A stretch of DNA of 64,000 nt from Clostridia bacterium (GTDB taxonomy: Bacteria; Bacillota; Clostridia; Oscillospirales; CAG-272), in assembly GCA_017937135.1 (NCBI GenBank), contig JAGBEE010000022.1, positions 1 to 64,000 on the forward strand, read 5' to 3'. The notes below the pieces were generated by a model. That model did no database searches. It saw only the letters and a program-made list of their open reading frames with translations, and was not told the origin of the DNA. A program made the translations under genes and the position numbers. Of this stretch, positions 18,747 to 27,870 are shown in pieces (position 1 is the first letter of the stretch; the number at the start of each line of letters is the position of its first letter).

Positions 18747-20768
18747 ATGGAAAAATCAAAATGGATATGGTACCCTGGTGCTTTTGAGCTTTATCATTCT
18801 ATGCTCTTGCATAACAGACGCACCTCATCTCGTAGATATAATGAAAATAATCCATCAAATCGCAAGGGACAAGCGCGTAGCGTTTATTATTATCCTATGT
18901 GGCGAATTGACGGACCTAAGCGTAATGCCATACTTATGAAAAAGGCAACAATAGATAAAGAGGAGACAGTTGAATTTTTTGCAAACACTCCTTATGCAAC
19001 AATTGTTGTTGACAATGTTTCCTACAACCCAAACACTAAAATAACACTTGCCCCTGGCACGCATACAGTATATTTGCAGGGCTTTAAGGCAGAGAGCTTT
19101 CCCGCCTTCTATTGTAAGGGCGATACCTTTAAAACTGATAGAAGCTGGAAGGTGGCAGCATCTGACGAAAAGGCTGGTCAAAGCGCAGGAGAAAGCGAGC
19201 TATATACTGATATAAATGATATTGTTGAGGTATTTAAATTCTCATACAAAAGAATATTCCCTGTATCAAAAGAGGAAGTCAATGGTGGAATTTTATACGA
19301 TTTTGGCAAAGAGGTATTTGGTAAGGTAATAATTGAAAATGCTAAAAAAGATGCTGATTTAACAATATATCTTGGCGAATCACGTGAGGAAGCGCTTGAT
19401 ACTGATTATTCGGAAATAATTCTTAATGCAAAAACAGAAAACGGAAAATATACGTCAAGTAGCGTAGCATTAAGGTACTTATTTATAAAGGACGAAAAGG
19501 ATTTTGATTTAAGTCTGAATTTTGAATATCTTCCACTTGAAAATAGGGGCGCATTTAAGTGCGATAATGAGCTTGTAAACAAGCTGTGGGAGACATGTGC
19601 CTATACAATGCTTTTAAACTCCCGTGAGGCATTTTTCGATGGTATAAAGCGCGACCGTTGGGTATGGTCTGGCGATGCTTATCAAACAAATATAGTAAAT
19701 TATTATTTGTATAATGATAAGGACATTGTTAAAAGAACGATAAGAATGCTTCGTGGCACTGACCCAATTAAGAAGCATATAAACACGATTTGTGATTACA
19801 CCTTCTTATTCATTGCATCTATTCTTGATTACTACCAATACACAGGCGATAAGGATTTTATTGAGGACATTTATCCCGAAATGCTTGCTATTTGGGAATT
19901 TGTCGAGGGAAGACTTGATGACGATGGAATGTACAAAAGATACCCTGATGACTGGGTGTTTATCGACTGGAGTACATTTGACCAAAATGGTCCAATGTGC
20001 GCTGAAAATATGCTCCTTTGTCGCGCTTATGAGGCTATGAGTAAATGTGCTGAAATAGCAGGAGATAAAGAAATGTGTGCGCGCGCTAAAAAGCAAAGCG
20101 AATACATAAAGGAGCAAGTGAATTTAAGATATTGGAGTGACGAAAAGGGCGCATTTATAGATGACTATAAATCTGGCAGAAATAATGTGACACGTCACGC
20201 AAATATCTTTGCTATTTTGTTTGATTATACATCTAATGAGAGAAAAGAAAGCATCATTAAAAATGTAATTTATAATGATGAGGTTACACAAATAACAACT
20301 CCATACTTTAAGTTTTACGAGCTTGATGCTATGTGTAAAATTGGCGATTACGAGTATATGACAAAGATGCTAAATAGCTATTGGGGCGCAATGCTTGAGC
20401 TTGGTGCAACTACTATTTGGGAGGAATTTGACCCCACCAAAAAGGGTATAGAGCACTATGAAATGTATGGTGGAAAATACGAAAAGAGCCTTTGTCATGC
20501 TTGGGGCGCATCACCAATATATTTGCTCGGAAAATACTGTCTTGGAGTTGAGCCAACAGGTGCAGGGTATTCAACCTACACAGTAAAGCCAAATCTGATG
20601 TGCTTTAATGAAATTGAGGGAAAAGTTCCTCTTAATAATGGCGAAATTTATGTAAAAGCCAATAAAAAAGAGATAGAGGTTTTATCACCAATAGATGGTG
20701 GACTACTTATTATTGGTGAAAACAAATACGAAATCAAGAAGAATGAGCCACTAAAAATAAGCATATAA
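18747..20768 (+). CDS. GH78-like alpha-L-rhamnosidase, intracellular
   Basis: 673 residues with the architecture of the alpha-L-rhamnosidase family: N-terminal beta-sandwich parts (to about 260), an (alpha/alpha)6 barrel, and a C-terminal beta domain. Family landmarks are DGIKRDRWVWSGDA at residues 298-311, the barrel motif GATTIWEEFD at 553-562, and CHAWGASPIYLLGKY followed by GVEPTGAGYSTYTVKPN. The first motif has Arg-Asp-Arg where many GH78 enzymes have Arg-Asp-Glu-Arg, so specificity is uncertain. It has no signal peptide, so it should act in the cytoplasm on imported rhamnosides or related oligosaccharides. It is a single gene with its own promoter and shares a bidirectional terminator with pfkA. 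Confidence 0.8.
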   Translation: MEKSKWIWYPGAFELYHSMLLHNRRTSSRRYNENNPSNRKGQARSVYYYPMWRIDGPKRNAILMKKATIDKEETVEFFANTPYATIVVDNVSYNPNTKITLAPGTHTVYLQGFKAESFPAFYCKGDTFKTDRSWKVAASDEKAGQSAGESELYTDINDIVEVFKFSYKRIFPVSKEEVNGGILYDFGKEVFGKVIIENAKKDADLTIYLGESREEALDTDYSEIILNAKTENGKYTSSSVALRYLFIKDEKDFDLSLNFEYLPLENRGAFKCDNELVNKLWETCAYTMLLNSREAFFDGIKRDRWVWSGDAYQTNIVNYYLYNDKDIVKRTIRMLRGTDPIKKHINTICDYTFLFIASILDYYQYTGDKDFIEDIYPEMLAIWEFVEGRLDDDGMYKRYPDDWVFIDWSTFDQNGPMCAENMLLCRAYEAMSKCAEIAGDKEMCARAKKQSEYIKEQVNLRYWSDEKGAFIDDYKSGRNNVTRHANIFAILFDYTSNERKESIIKNVIYNDEVTQITTPYFKFYELDAMCKIGDYEYMTKMLNSYWGAMLELGATTIWEEFDPTKKGIEHYEMYGGKYEKSLCHAWGASPIYLLGKYCLGVEPTGAGYSTYTVKPNLMCFNEIEGKVPLNNGEIYVKANKKEIEVLSPIDGGLLIIGENKYEIKKNEPLKISI

Positions 20769-20777
20769 AAAAGCACA

Positions 20778-20816
20778 CAAAAAGGAAGCAAGCGTCGCTT
20801 GCTTCCTTTGTTTTTT
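20778..20816 (+). terminator. Bidirectional terminator between convergent genes
   Basis: AAAGGAAGCAAGC pairs with GCTTGCTTCCTTT around GTC, 13 bp, with T-rich DNA on the right and A-rich DNA on the left. It serves the GH78-like gene and the minus-strand pfkA. Confidence 0.9.
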
Positions 20817-20832
20817 ATAAGCTTATAAAGGC

Positions 20833-21900
20833 TTAGCAGCCTATTGCGTTTACAACCTCATACATATCTGTAAAATATTTCTTTCTCTCAGCACAAATCT
20901 TTTTCATTTCCTCAATTTGCTCATTAGAGAATGAATCAAGGTCGCCATCCTTGAGCTTGTTTTTATACATTCTATCAAGAATAAGAGCGTACTTAATGTC
21001 AATAGGAACAATCTCATCATGTCTTGAGCAGATTACAACATCGCTAATTCCATCAAGTAAAACCTCAACAGCCTTATAGCCTGACTTTGCAGCAAAGTTT
21101 CTGTCAGCAAGAGTAGGAATACCACCGCGAACAATGTGTGCAGGGCGAACAAATCTTGTTTCAACGCCTGTTTCTTCCTCAATTTCCTTAGCAAGGCCCT
21201 CACTAAATTCACTACCAAGTCCCTCGGCAACAACAACTATAAAGCTGCGCTGACCTGCATCTCTTGAAGCCTTCATTTTCTTAAACAATGCTTCCTTGTC
21301 GAAGGGTACCTCTTGAACAGCAACACCAATAGCGCCAAGAGCAAGACCCGTTTCAATAGCAATGTAGCCTGCGTGCCTACCCATAACCTCAATAACGTTG
21401 CAACGCGCGTGTGACTCACAGGTATCTCTTAGACGGTCGCCAAGAGCCAAAACTGTATTCATAGCTGTGTCGTAGCCAACTGTGACATCGGTTGCAGTAA
21501 TATCATTGTCGATAGTGCCGGAAACACCAATACAAGGGATACCTCTTATGCTAAGGTCGGTAGCACCTCTGAATGTACCGTCACCACCAATAGCAACTAT
21601 ACCGTCAATATTATATTTTTTACAGGTAGCGATAGCCTTTTGCATGCCTTCTTCGGTCTTGAATTCGTCACAACGGTCGGAGTAGAGCACAGTTCCACCA
21701 AGTGAAACAATTCCTGCAACATCATTTTTTGTAAGTGGACGAAGCCTTTCGTTAATAAGTCCTGAATATCCACCAAGGATACCGACAACCTCAACACCCT
21801 TTTCTATAGCAGCGCAGGTAACACTCTTAATAACAGAGTTCATTCCGGGAGCATCACCACCAGATGTTAATACGCCAATTTTTCTAAATACCTTTTTCAT
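20833..21900 (-). CDS. pfkA: ATP-type 6-phosphofructokinase
   Basis: Phosphorylates fructose 6-phosphate in glycolysis. The 355-residue protein has the nucleotide loop GVLTSGGDAPGMN near the N-terminus, GGDGTF (Gly at the position equivalent to 104 in Escherichia coli PfkA) and SGTIDND (Gly at 124, catalytic Asp). Both glycines are diagnostic of ATP use. The fructose 6-phosphate segment EVMGRHAGYIA is present. It is about 35 residues longer than PfkA, mostly at the C-terminus. A second, PPi-type enzyme lies at 43025. The gene is monocistronic. Confidence 0.93.
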   Translation of the reverse strand: MKKVFRKIGVLTSGGDAPGMNSVIKSVTCAAIEKGVEVVGILGGYSGLINERLRPLTKNDVAGIVSLGGTVLYSDRCDEFKTEEGMQKAIATCKKYNIDGIVAIGGDGTFRGATDLSIRGIPCIGVSGTIDNDITATDVTVGYDTAMNTVLALGDRLRDTCESHARCNVIEVMGRHAGYIAIETGLALGAIGVAVQEVPFDKEALFKKMKASRDAGQRSFIVVVAEGLGSEFSEGLAKEIEEETGVETRFVRPAHIVRGGIPTLADRNFAAKSGYKAVEVLLDGISDVVICSRHDEIVPIDIKYALILDRMYKNKLKDGDLDSFSNEQIEEMKKICAERKKYFTDMYEVVNAIGC

Positions 21901-21939
21901 ATAAAACCCCTTTTTTTAAAAAGATTTACATCACGCATT

Positions 21940-21968
21940 ATTTTAACATAATATATATATAAAATCAA
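21940..21968 (-). promoter_or_regulatory. Promoter of pfkA
   Basis: Minus-strand TTGATT, 17 nt, TAAAAT, 40 nt before the ATG. Confidence 0.6.
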
Positions 21969-21973
21969 TAGTT

Positions 21974-22450
21974 TTAGGTAATTTTTTCAAGTAAAAGTTC
22001 AAGTAATGTAAGACAAGCACGTAAGCGAATTTCTTCTCTTGAAAGAGAAGAATCTATTTGCAAGAGAAAGGTTTTCACCTCACTTTTGTACGCAATTCCT
22101 ACATACACAGTACCAACAGGCTTGTCCTTTGTTCCACCACCCGGTCCTGCAATTCCCGTTGTGCTAATACCTATATCAGTTTTTAATGCTTTTTTTACGC
22201 CAATTGCCATTTCCATAGCAGTTTCGTGGCTAACAGCACCATTTGCCTTTAACGTGGCAGACCTTACACCTAAAATATTTTCCTTAACTGAATTGTCATA
22301 GGAAACAACTCCACCGTAAAATACGTTTGAAGCACCGCTTACATCCGTTAGTGATTTTGCCACAAGACCACCTGTACAGGATTCGGCAGTTGATAGGGTA
22401 AGCTTTTTATTTTTTAATGTATTGATTATTTTTTCACACAAGCTAAGCAT
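21974..22450 (-). CDS. pncC: CinA C-terminal domain nicotinamide-nucleotide amidohydrolase
   Basis: Stand-alone CinA/PncC domain that deamidates nicotinamide mononucleotide to nicotinate mononucleotide in NAD recycling. The 158-residue protein carries [22 protein letters not shown] and [23 protein letters not shown], with the family's catalytic-site Ser and Lys region. The start is the ATG at 22450, right after GGAGGT; a longer reading frame upstream encodes only hydrophobic sequence from intergenic DNA and would span the promoter. The N-terminal CinA domain is absent. Confidence 0.9.
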   Translation of the reverse strand: MLSLCEKIINTLKNKKLTLSTAESCTGGLVAKSLTDVSGASNVFYGGVVSYDNSVKENILGVRSATLKANGAVSHETAMEMAIGVKKALKTDIGISTTGIAGPGGGTKDKPVGTVYVGIAYKSEVKTFLLQIDSSLSREEIRLRACLTLLELLLEKIT

Positions 22451-22481
22451 ACATACCTCCATAAAAATCACTAATATAAAT

Positions 22482-22510
22482 ATTTTACCACAAAAAAACA
22501 AAATTATCAA
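22482..22510 (-). promoter_or_regulatory. Promoter of pncC
   Basis: Minus-strand TTGATA, 17 nt, TAAAAT, 32 nt before the chosen start. Confidence 0.65.
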
Positions 22511-22517
22511 GTTTATT

Positions 22518-22546
22518 GAATATAAAATCAAATCCGGGAAATAATA
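22518..22546 (+). promoter_or_regulatory. Candidate sigma-F promoter of spoIIR
   Basis: The -10 region GGAAATAATA fits the forespore sigma-F consensus GGNRANAHTR at every position. A partial -35 (GAATA against GYWTA) lies 14 nt upstream. spoIIR is a sigma-F gene in Bacillus, which supports the reading; the -35 is imperfect. Confidence 0.45.
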
Positions 22547-22578
22547 AAATATACTTTTAGATAAATGAGGAAATGAAA

Positions 22579-23181
22579 ATGAGAATAATATTGTCAATAC
22601 TTATATCAGTGGCTGTTTTTTTAGTAATGAATCAAGTAATACCAACCAAAGAGGAATGTGAGATATATAATAGCACAGTTAGGTTGCATGTTCTTGCAAA
22701 TTCTGATAGTGAAAGCGACCAAGAGCTGAAATTAAAGGTAAGAGATGCGCTTCTTGAAGAAATAACGACCTACGAGGCAAAAAGCAAGGAGGAGGCGCTT
22801 TATCAAATGGAGCAAAATAAGGACGAGCTTATAGAAATAGCAAGAAAAACAATAAGGCAAAATAATGAAAATTACGATGTATCAATTGAAATTGGAGCAG
22901 AGGAGTATCCAACAAGATACTATGAGGATTTTGCACTTCCTGCGGGGAATTATACATCTGTGCGTGTTTTAATAGGCGAGGGTGAGGGGCAAAACTGGTG
23001 GTGCGTTTTATATCCACCTCTTTGCACCTCGGCAGCGCTTGAATATAATGATGAGTCATATATTGAGGTTGGACTCACAAAGGATCAGTACAGTCTTATA
23101 ACAGGAGATAGTGGAAGATATAAAATTAAGTTTAAGCTTCTTGAGCTTGCTGAGGAAGCCTTTGGCTGGAATAACGATTAA
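22579..23181 (+). CDS. spoIIR: Stage II sporulation protein R
   Basis: SpoIIR is made in the forespore, exported to the intermembrane space, and triggers SpoIIGA to process pro-sigma-E in the mother cell. This 200-residue protein has an N-terminal hydrophobic export segment (residues 2-19), the family motif [14 protein letters not shown], and [17 protein letters not shown] in the second half. The ATG at 22579 is preferred because GAGG lies 8 nt upstream; the ATG six bases earlier would leave only a 2-nt spacing. A sigma-F-like promoter precedes it. Together with spoVM it marks an endospore former. Confidence 0.93.
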   Translation: MRIILSILISVAVFLVMNQVIPTKEECEIYNSTVRLHVLANSDSESDQELKLKVRDALLEEITTYEAKSKEEALYQMEQNKDELIEIARKTIRQNNENYDVSIEIGAEEYPTRYYEDFALPAGNYTSVRVLIGEGEGQNWWCVLYPPLCTSAALEYNDESYIEVGLTKDQYSLITGDSGRYKIKFKLLELAEEAFGWNND

Positions 23182-23212
23182 AATAGCGGGAATGATGCCC
23201 GCTATTTTAATT
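23180..23212 (+). terminator. Terminator after spoIIR
   Basis: AAAATAGCGGG and CCCGCTATTTT form an 11-bp stem overlapping the stop codon, followed by AATTAAA. Confidence 0.75.
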
Positions 23213-23270
23213 AAAAAACATACACGTGACGGCACTTTTTTAAATAAATTATAACAATTTTTTAATTTGC

Positions 23271-23299
23271 TTGAAAAAACAATAAAAAAGTAGTAAAAT
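23271..23299 (+). promoter_or_regulatory. Promoter of the DUF5685 gene
   Basis: TTGAAA, 17 nt, TAAAAT, 37 nt before the TTG start. Confidence 0.65.
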
Positions 23300-23335
23300 A
23301 TATAAAATAGCGATAGATTTAAGGAGGGAAAGGAA

Positions 23336-24223
23336 TTGTTCGGTTACATAAAGCCTAATATATCTGAACTAAAGGTACGTGACAATGAGCTTTATAAGGC
23401 GGCTTACTGTGGACTATGCCGTACTATGGGTAAAACCACGGGTCGTTTTTCAAAAATGACACTTAGCTACGACTTTGCCTTTCTCGCACTTTTGAGAATG
23501 GCAATAACAGGTGAAAAGGGTGTTGTAAAAATGAGAAGATGTATAGCACATCCTATCAAAAAGGTGCCAATGCTTGAAATAAATGAGTCGCTAAAGTTTG
23601 GCGCAAAGGCGAGCGTAATTTTGACAAGACTAAAGCTAAGGGATAATATAAATGACAGCCGCGGCTTTGCGCGCTTTAAGGCAAAAATGGCGAGCCTTGT
23701 GTCGATATTTCTTAAAAAAACCGACAAGGAGCTAATACCTCTTGAGCAAAAAATCAGTGGCTATATTGATGAGCTTTCCGAGCTTGAAGGGGAGAACACA
23801 GATTCTATTGACAGAGTGGCAGACACATTCGGCAAGCTACTCGGCACTCTTGCAGAATATGGTATAGATGGCGAAATTAAGGAAACAGTATATAATATTG
23901 GCTATCATTTAGGAAAATGGATATACGTTATTGATGCATGCGATGACATGAAGGATGATGCAAGGACAGGCTCATTTAACGCCTTAATTAACGCATACGG
24001 CAAGGAGCTTGCAGAATCGCAGAAAGAAATGATAAAATGCGCGCTTTATATGGAGCTAAACGCTATGAGTCAATGCGTAGAAAAGCTTGATTTTTCAAAG
24101 GCGCGTGACATTGAGGGAATTATAAAAAACATAGTATATCTTGGTATGCCGGCAGAGGTAAGACGCGTAATGGGCTTACCTCTGCCATGTCAAGAGTGTG
24201 TCGGAAACGAACAAAAGGAATAG
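23336..24223 (+). CDS. DUF5685 family protein
   Basis: 295-residue protein resembling the DUF5685 family by its N-terminus (MFGYIKPNISELKV followed by AAYCGLCRTMGK). It is mostly helical and lacks membrane segments or a signal peptide. Conserved-looking features are the CGLC pair near residue 30, DACDDMKDD around residue 200, which resembles an acidic metal-binding stretch, and two cysteines near the C-terminus (LPCQEC). The start codon is TTG, set by AAGGAGGG 7 nt upstream and by the family start. It precedes a J-domain protein with its own promoter. The function is unknown. Confidence 0.75.
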   Translation: MFGYIKPNISELKVRDNELYKAAYCGLCRTMGKTTGRFSKMTLSYDFAFLALLRMAITGEKGVVKMRRCIAHPIKKVPMLEINESLKFGAKASVILTRLKLRDNINDSRGFARFKAKMASLVSIFLKKTDKELIPLEQKISGYIDELSELEGENTDSIDRVADTFGKLLGTLAEYGIDGEIKETVYNIGYHLGKWIYVIDACDDMKDDARTGSFNALINAYGKELAESQKEMIKCALYMELNAMSQCVEKLDFSKARDIEGIIKNIVYLGMPAEVRRVMGLPLPCQECVGNEQKE

Positions 24224-24261
24224 CTTTTGAAAAAATTCACCTAACTATCACACAAATTCTC

Positions 24262-24290
24262 TTTACATTACGTAAAACTTGTGCTAAAAT
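24262..24290 (+). promoter_or_regulatory. Promoter of the J-domain gene
   Basis: TTTACA, 17 nt, TAAAAT, with an extended -10 TG one base before it (TGCTAAAAT). Confidence 0.65.
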
Positions 24291-24320
24291 ATATAAAATG
24301 TTTCATTTGGAGGAAGATAA

Positions 24321-24917
24321 ATGAAAAATCCTTATGAGGTGCTCGGCATTTCACCAGACGCAACGAATGAAGAGGTGAAAAACGCATACAGAGCTCTTGC
24401 TAAGAAATATCATCCTGACAATTATGCTGACAACCCCCTTGCTGAGATGGCAGAGGAAAAAATGAAGGAAATTAACTCTGCATACGATGAAATTTTACGT
24501 ATGAGAGCAGAGCAAAAAAATAATCAAAATGGCTCAAATACAAACACGTCAGGCGATTTTAATTCAAATAATAACCAAGTATATGCAAAAATAAGACATG
24601 CTATAAACACAGGAGACTTTAGAACTGCTGAAATGCTTTTAAACGGTGTTGAGCAGTTAAAAAGAGGCGCAGAGTGGTTCTTTTTAAAGGGCTGCGTTCT
24701 TTTACAAAGTGGCTATTACTTCGATGCTATGCGATATATTGACAGAGCCTGCGAGCTTGACCCTAATAACGCAGAGTATCGCACTTTAAGAGATAATTTA
24801 CAAAGACAGGCAAATTCATACGGAAATCCACATTCAAGACAGGGCACTGGCTGTAATCTTTGCGATATTTGCGCAACTATTTACTGCCTTGACTGTATGT
24901 GTGGTATGTGTAGATAA
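24321..24917 (+). CDS. J-domain protein with helical repeats and Cys-rich tail
   Basis: 198 residues. Positions 1-65 form a J domain with the HPD motif at 31-33 and should stimulate a DnaK-type chaperone. Positions 95-160 look TPR-like ([22 protein letters not shown], then [21 protein letters not shown]). The last 22 residues contain eight cysteines ([20 protein letters not shown]), which could bind metal. It lacks the G/F and zinc-finger regions of true DnaJ, so it is a specialised co-chaperone. Its stop overlaps the next gene's start. Confidence 0.82.
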   Translation: MKNPYEVLGISPDATNEEVKNAYRALAKKYHPDNYADNPLAEMAEEKMKEINSAYDEILRMRAEQKNNQNGSNTNTSGDFNSNNNQVYAKIRHAINTGDFRTAEMLLNGVEQLKRGAEWFFLKGCVLLQSGYYFDAMRYIDRACELDPNNAEYRTLRDNLQRQANSYGNPHSRQGTGCNLCDICATIYCLDCMCGMCR

Positions 24918-25429
24918 TGAAGAGCACAAGGATATTAACCTTTTCAGCTCTTATGTCTGCGCTTAGCGTAGTAATATTGCTTCTTGGCTCTCTTATAGAC
25001 ATAATTGATATGGCAATGGCAGTTACAGCCTCGCTTATTTTAGTAGTAGTGCATGAGGAGCTGAAATTCAAGTCGGTATTTGTATTCCTTGTCACCTCAG
25101 TTATTGCGCTTTTTATAGTGCCTAACAAGCTTATAGTGGCAGAGTATGCCTTGGTTGCATTTTATCCAATTGTTAAGGCATTTATCGAAAAGCTACCCAA
25201 GGTCTTCTCGATAATTTTAAAGGGATTATATTTTGTGCTTTCAAGCGCACTAATAGTTTATCTTTTTAATGTTCTTTTCGTTGTTGAGGAAATGATATAT
25301 ATGGATATTGCGTACTTTGTATGTATGATGGCAATATTTATTTTGCTCGAAAAGCTTATTTTCCGCTTTACAATGTACTATCGCTTTAAGCTAAGACACC
25401 AGTTAAAAATTGACAAATTCTTTTTATAA
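24917..25429 (+). CDS. Small integral membrane protein of unknown function
   Basis: 170 residues with about five hydrophobic helices and a basic C-terminus (RFKLRHQLKIDKFFL). Its opening, a short basic N-terminus then a helix FSALMSALSVVILLLGS, resembles substrate-binding S components of ECF transporters and related small membrane proteins, but no family motif lets me assign a ligand. Translation is coupled to the J-domain gene (TAATG overlap), suggesting the two work together. Confidence 0.65.
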   Translation: MKSTRILTFSALMSALSVVILLLGSLIDIIDMAMAVTASLILVVVHEELKFKSVFVFLVTSVIALFIVPNKLIVAEYALVAFYPIVKAFIEKLPKVFSIILKGLYFVLSSALIVYLFNVLFVVEEMIYMDIAYFVCMMAIFILLEKLIFRFTMYYRFKLRHQLKIDKFFL

Positions 25430-25447
25430 TAATATATACAATATTAC

Positions 25448-25482
25448 CAAAAATCACGACTTAATAGTCGTGATTTTGTTTA
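25448..25482 (+). terminator. Terminator before yicC
   Basis: AAATCACGAC and GTCGTGATTT form a 10-bp stem with a 6-nt loop and a T run. Confidence 0.85.
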
Positions 25483-25507
25483 TTCATACAATAATGTCGC
25501 CAAAAAG

Positions 25508-25537
25508 TTGACAAAAAGTCTATATATAAGTTAAAAT
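25508..25537 (+). promoter_or_regulatory. Promoter of the yicC-to-rsgA block
   Basis: TTGACA followed after 18 nt by TAAAAT, 33 nt before yicC. No other clear promoter is seen until the spoVM region, and most downstream genes overlap or nearly touch, so the block is probably one long transcription unit. Confidence 0.65.
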
Positions 25538-25569
25538 AATAATATATAATTTATTAAGGATGTGAAAAT

Positions 25570-26457
25570 ATGTTTAGAAGCATGACCGCCTTTGGCAGAT
25601 CAAGACAAACGGTAAACGGAAAGGATATAGTTGCTGAGATTAAATCTGTAAATAACAGGTATTACGACTGCACTGTAAAAATAACAAAGCTATATAGCTT
25701 CTTAGAGGACAAGATAAAGCAGTATCTTCAATCAAAGGGGATTTCAAGAGGTAAGGTAGAGGTATATGTAAGCATTGACCTGCTTGAGCAGGACGGAGTT
25801 GAGATAAATCTTGATACAGCCTATGCAAAATCATACATAGATGCTCTATACAAGCTTCGTGACACCTTTGATTTGAAGGATGATATAACAGTTTCAAGAG
25901 TGGCAGCGAATAAGGATATCTTCTCCGTTAAAAAGCCTGAGGATGACATAGAAAAGGACTGGGCAGATATAAAGGTAGTGCTTGACAGCGCACTTGAAAC
26001 CTTTATAGAAAGGCGAGAGAGTGAGGGCGAAAATCTATATAAGAACATCGTCGAGAAAATCAACAATATAAAGAACTATTTAAAGGTAATCGAAGCAAAC
26101 TCTGAAAGCGATATAAAGGGCTATGCATCTAAGCTTGAGGAACGAATTTTAAAATTCTTGTCCGACAATTCCGTTCAAATTGACGAGCAAAGAATACTTA
26201 CCGAGGTTGCAATATTTGCAGACAAGGTTGCAATAGATGAGGAGCTTGTGCGCCTTAATAGCCACTTCGATGCATTTGAGGACATCGTTAAGGCAAGTGA
26301 GCCTGCGGGAAGAAAGCTTGACTTCTTACTACAGGAGATGAACAGAGAAACAAACACCATTGGCTCAAAGGCATCAAACTCTGACACAGCGCATTTAGTT
26401 GTAAACATAAAAAATGAGCTTGAAAAAATCAGAGAACAAATTCAGAATATTGAGTAA
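25570..26457 (+). CDS. yicC: YicC/YloC family endoribonuclease
   Basis: 295 residues, the normal size for YicC/YloC. It begins [11 protein letters not shown], and the C-terminal DUF1732 region ends in [21 protein letters not shown] sequence with conserved Glu residues (here [22 protein letters not shown]). The Escherichia coli member is reported to be an endoribonuclease acting on small RNA. It heads the conserved Firmicutes block with remA and gmk. Confidence 0.92.
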   Translation: MFRSMTAFGRSRQTVNGKDIVAEIKSVNNRYYDCTVKITKLYSFLEDKIKQYLQSKGISRGKVEVYVSIDLLEQDGVEINLDTAYAKSYIDALYKLRDTFDLKDDITVSRVAANKDIFSVKKPEDDIEKDWADIKVVLDSALETFIERRESEGENLYKNIVEKINNIKNYLKVIEANSESDIKGYASKLEERILKFLSDNSVQIDEQRILTEVAIFADKVAIDEELVRLNSHFDAFEDIVKASEPAGRKLDFLLQEMNRETNTIGSKASNSDTAHLVVNIKNELEKIREQIQNIE

Positions 26458-26462
26458 AAATT

Positions 26463-26729
26463 ATGAAGCTAATAAATGTAGGATTTAATAATATGATTCT
26501 TGACGAAAGAATCGTGGCAATAGTATCGCCTGATTCAGCTCCTGCTAAAAGAATAGTATCCGAGGCAAAGGAAAGCTCAAGAATTATTGACTGCACAGGT
26601 GGAAGACGTACAAAATCGGTAATAATTACTGATTCTGACCACGTTATTTTATCAGCCTTAGCGCCAGAGAGCGTAAGTAGCAGATTAAACGGTGCAAAAA
26701 ATGAGGATAATAACGGAGAGGACAAATGA
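26463..26729 (+). CDS. remA: RemA/DUF370 DNA-binding regulator
   Basis: 88-residue protein of the RemA family, which in Bacillus subtilis activates biofilm matrix and osmoprotection genes. Core motifs [20 protein letters not shown] and [16 protein letters not shown] ([18 protein letters not shown]) are intact. It lies between yicC and gmk as in Bacillus, and its stop overlaps the gmk start (ATGA). Confidence 0.92.
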   Translation: MKLINVGFNNMILDERIVAIVSPDSAPAKRIVSEAKESSRIIDCTGGRRTKSVIITDSDHVILSALAPESVSSRLNGAKNEDNNGEDK

Positions 26730-27331
26730 GAAAGGGACTTTTATTTATAATTTCTGGACCTGCAGGTAGTGGGAAGGGCACAGTTGTAAACGCACTTTTG
26801 AAGGCTCACCCCGAATTAAAGCTTTCTATTTCTGCAACGACAAGGAGTCCTCGACCTGGTGAAATAAACGGAGTGCACTACTATTATATTTCAAAGGACG
26901 AGTTTAAAAGCAGAATAGAAAATGGTAAAATGCTTGAATATACCGTCTATAGTGACAACTATTACGGTACACCCGAGAAGGAGGTTGTCGAGGCCATGGA
27001 AAATGGTAACGATGTAATCCTTGAAATAGAGGTTGACGGGGCAATGCAGATTAAGGAAAAAATAAGTGGCTCCGTGGCTATAATGTTAACCCCACCAGAT
27101 AAAGATGTTTTAGAGGCTCGCCTAAGAGGCAGGGGTACTGAAACAGAGGATGTAATTAAGTGGCGACTCGAAAGAGCCAAGGAAGAAATACAGCTTTTGC
27201 CCAAATATGACTATTCAGTTGTAAACGAGGATGGCAAAATTGAGGAGTGTGCCGAGGCAGTTTATTCTATAATAAAGGCTGAGCACCAAAAAACAATTTA
27301 CACACGTTCAATTATTGAAAAATTTATATAA
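26726..27331 (+). CDS. gmk: Guanylate kinase
   Basis: 201 residues; phosphorylates GMP to GDP. P-loop [11 protein letters not shown] at the N-terminus, the GMP-binding region [15 protein letters not shown], and the [20 protein letters not shown] are present. Overlap with remA suggests coupling. Confidence 0.96.
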   Translation: MRKGLLFIISGPAGSGKGTVVNALLKAHPELKLSISATTRSPRPGEINGVHYYYISKDEFKSRIENGKMLEYTVYSDNYYGTPEKEVVEAMENGNDVILEIEVDGAMQIKEKISGSVAIMLTPPDKDVLEARLRGRGTETEDVIKWRLERAKEEIQLLPKYDYSVVNEDGKIEECAEAVYSIIKAEHQKTIYTRSIIEKFI

Positions 27332-27346
27332 ACAAGGAGAAAAAAT

Positions 27347-27844
27347 ATGCTTTATCCATCAATTCAAGAATTATTGCAAATCACATCAAAGGACGGAAAA
27401 GAAAAGCTCAATAAATATTCCATCACCATGGCAACTGCCAAGTGCGCTCGTATCATAACGAACGAGTATCAGGAGCAATGCCATAACCAGGAAAAGAGAT
27501 TTTCTAACGAGAAGGATGTAGTTAAAAAGGAATACAGAGACGAAAAGGCTGTAAAGAATGCTCTTCGCGAAATGAAGGAGGGACAATTTGAGGTTTACCT
27601 TCCAAACGAGGAGGGCTATGAGGATGCCTTGGTAGAAATTGAGGACTATGTAGAGCCTAAGGTTGAAACAGTTTATACACCCTTTGCAGTTAAGGTAAAG
27701 GAAAGCCTTGAAGCCGACGAGGAAGAAGAGGAAGAAGAGGGAATCGATGAAAAATACGATGTAGAGGAGCTTATGGGCGCTACAAACGTATTTGAAAACG
27801 ATACTGGCTATGACGTAAGAGACGAGGAAACAAATCTTATCTAA
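27347..27844 (+). CDS. rpoZ: RNA polymerase omega subunit with acidic extension
   Basis: The first 85 or so residues match omega (MLYPSIQELLQ, SITMATAKCARII, EKAVKNALREMKEGQ), which chaperones the beta-prime subunit. The full length is 165 residues, roughly twice that of Bacillus omega. The additional C-terminal part is strongly acidic, including a run of seven Glu near residue 127, and may be disordered. Position after gmk is canonical. The coaBC gene usually found between rpoZ and priA is absent. Confidence 0.9.
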   Translation: MLYPSIQELLQITSKDGKEKLNKYSITMATAKCARIITNEYQEQCHNQEKRFSNEKDVVKKEYRDEKAVKNALREMKEGQFEVYLPNEEGYEDALVEIEDYVEPKVETVYTPFAVKVKESLEADEEEEEEEGIDEKYDVEELMGATNVFENDTGYDVRDEETNLI

Positions 27845-27870
27845 ATTTTAAATTTTTACGGAGGTATGAT

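Noticed and set aside
22451..22597. A 49-residue hydrophobic N-terminal extension of pncC
   Set aside because: It covers the promoter and the ribosome binding site; the family starts near MLSLCEKII.
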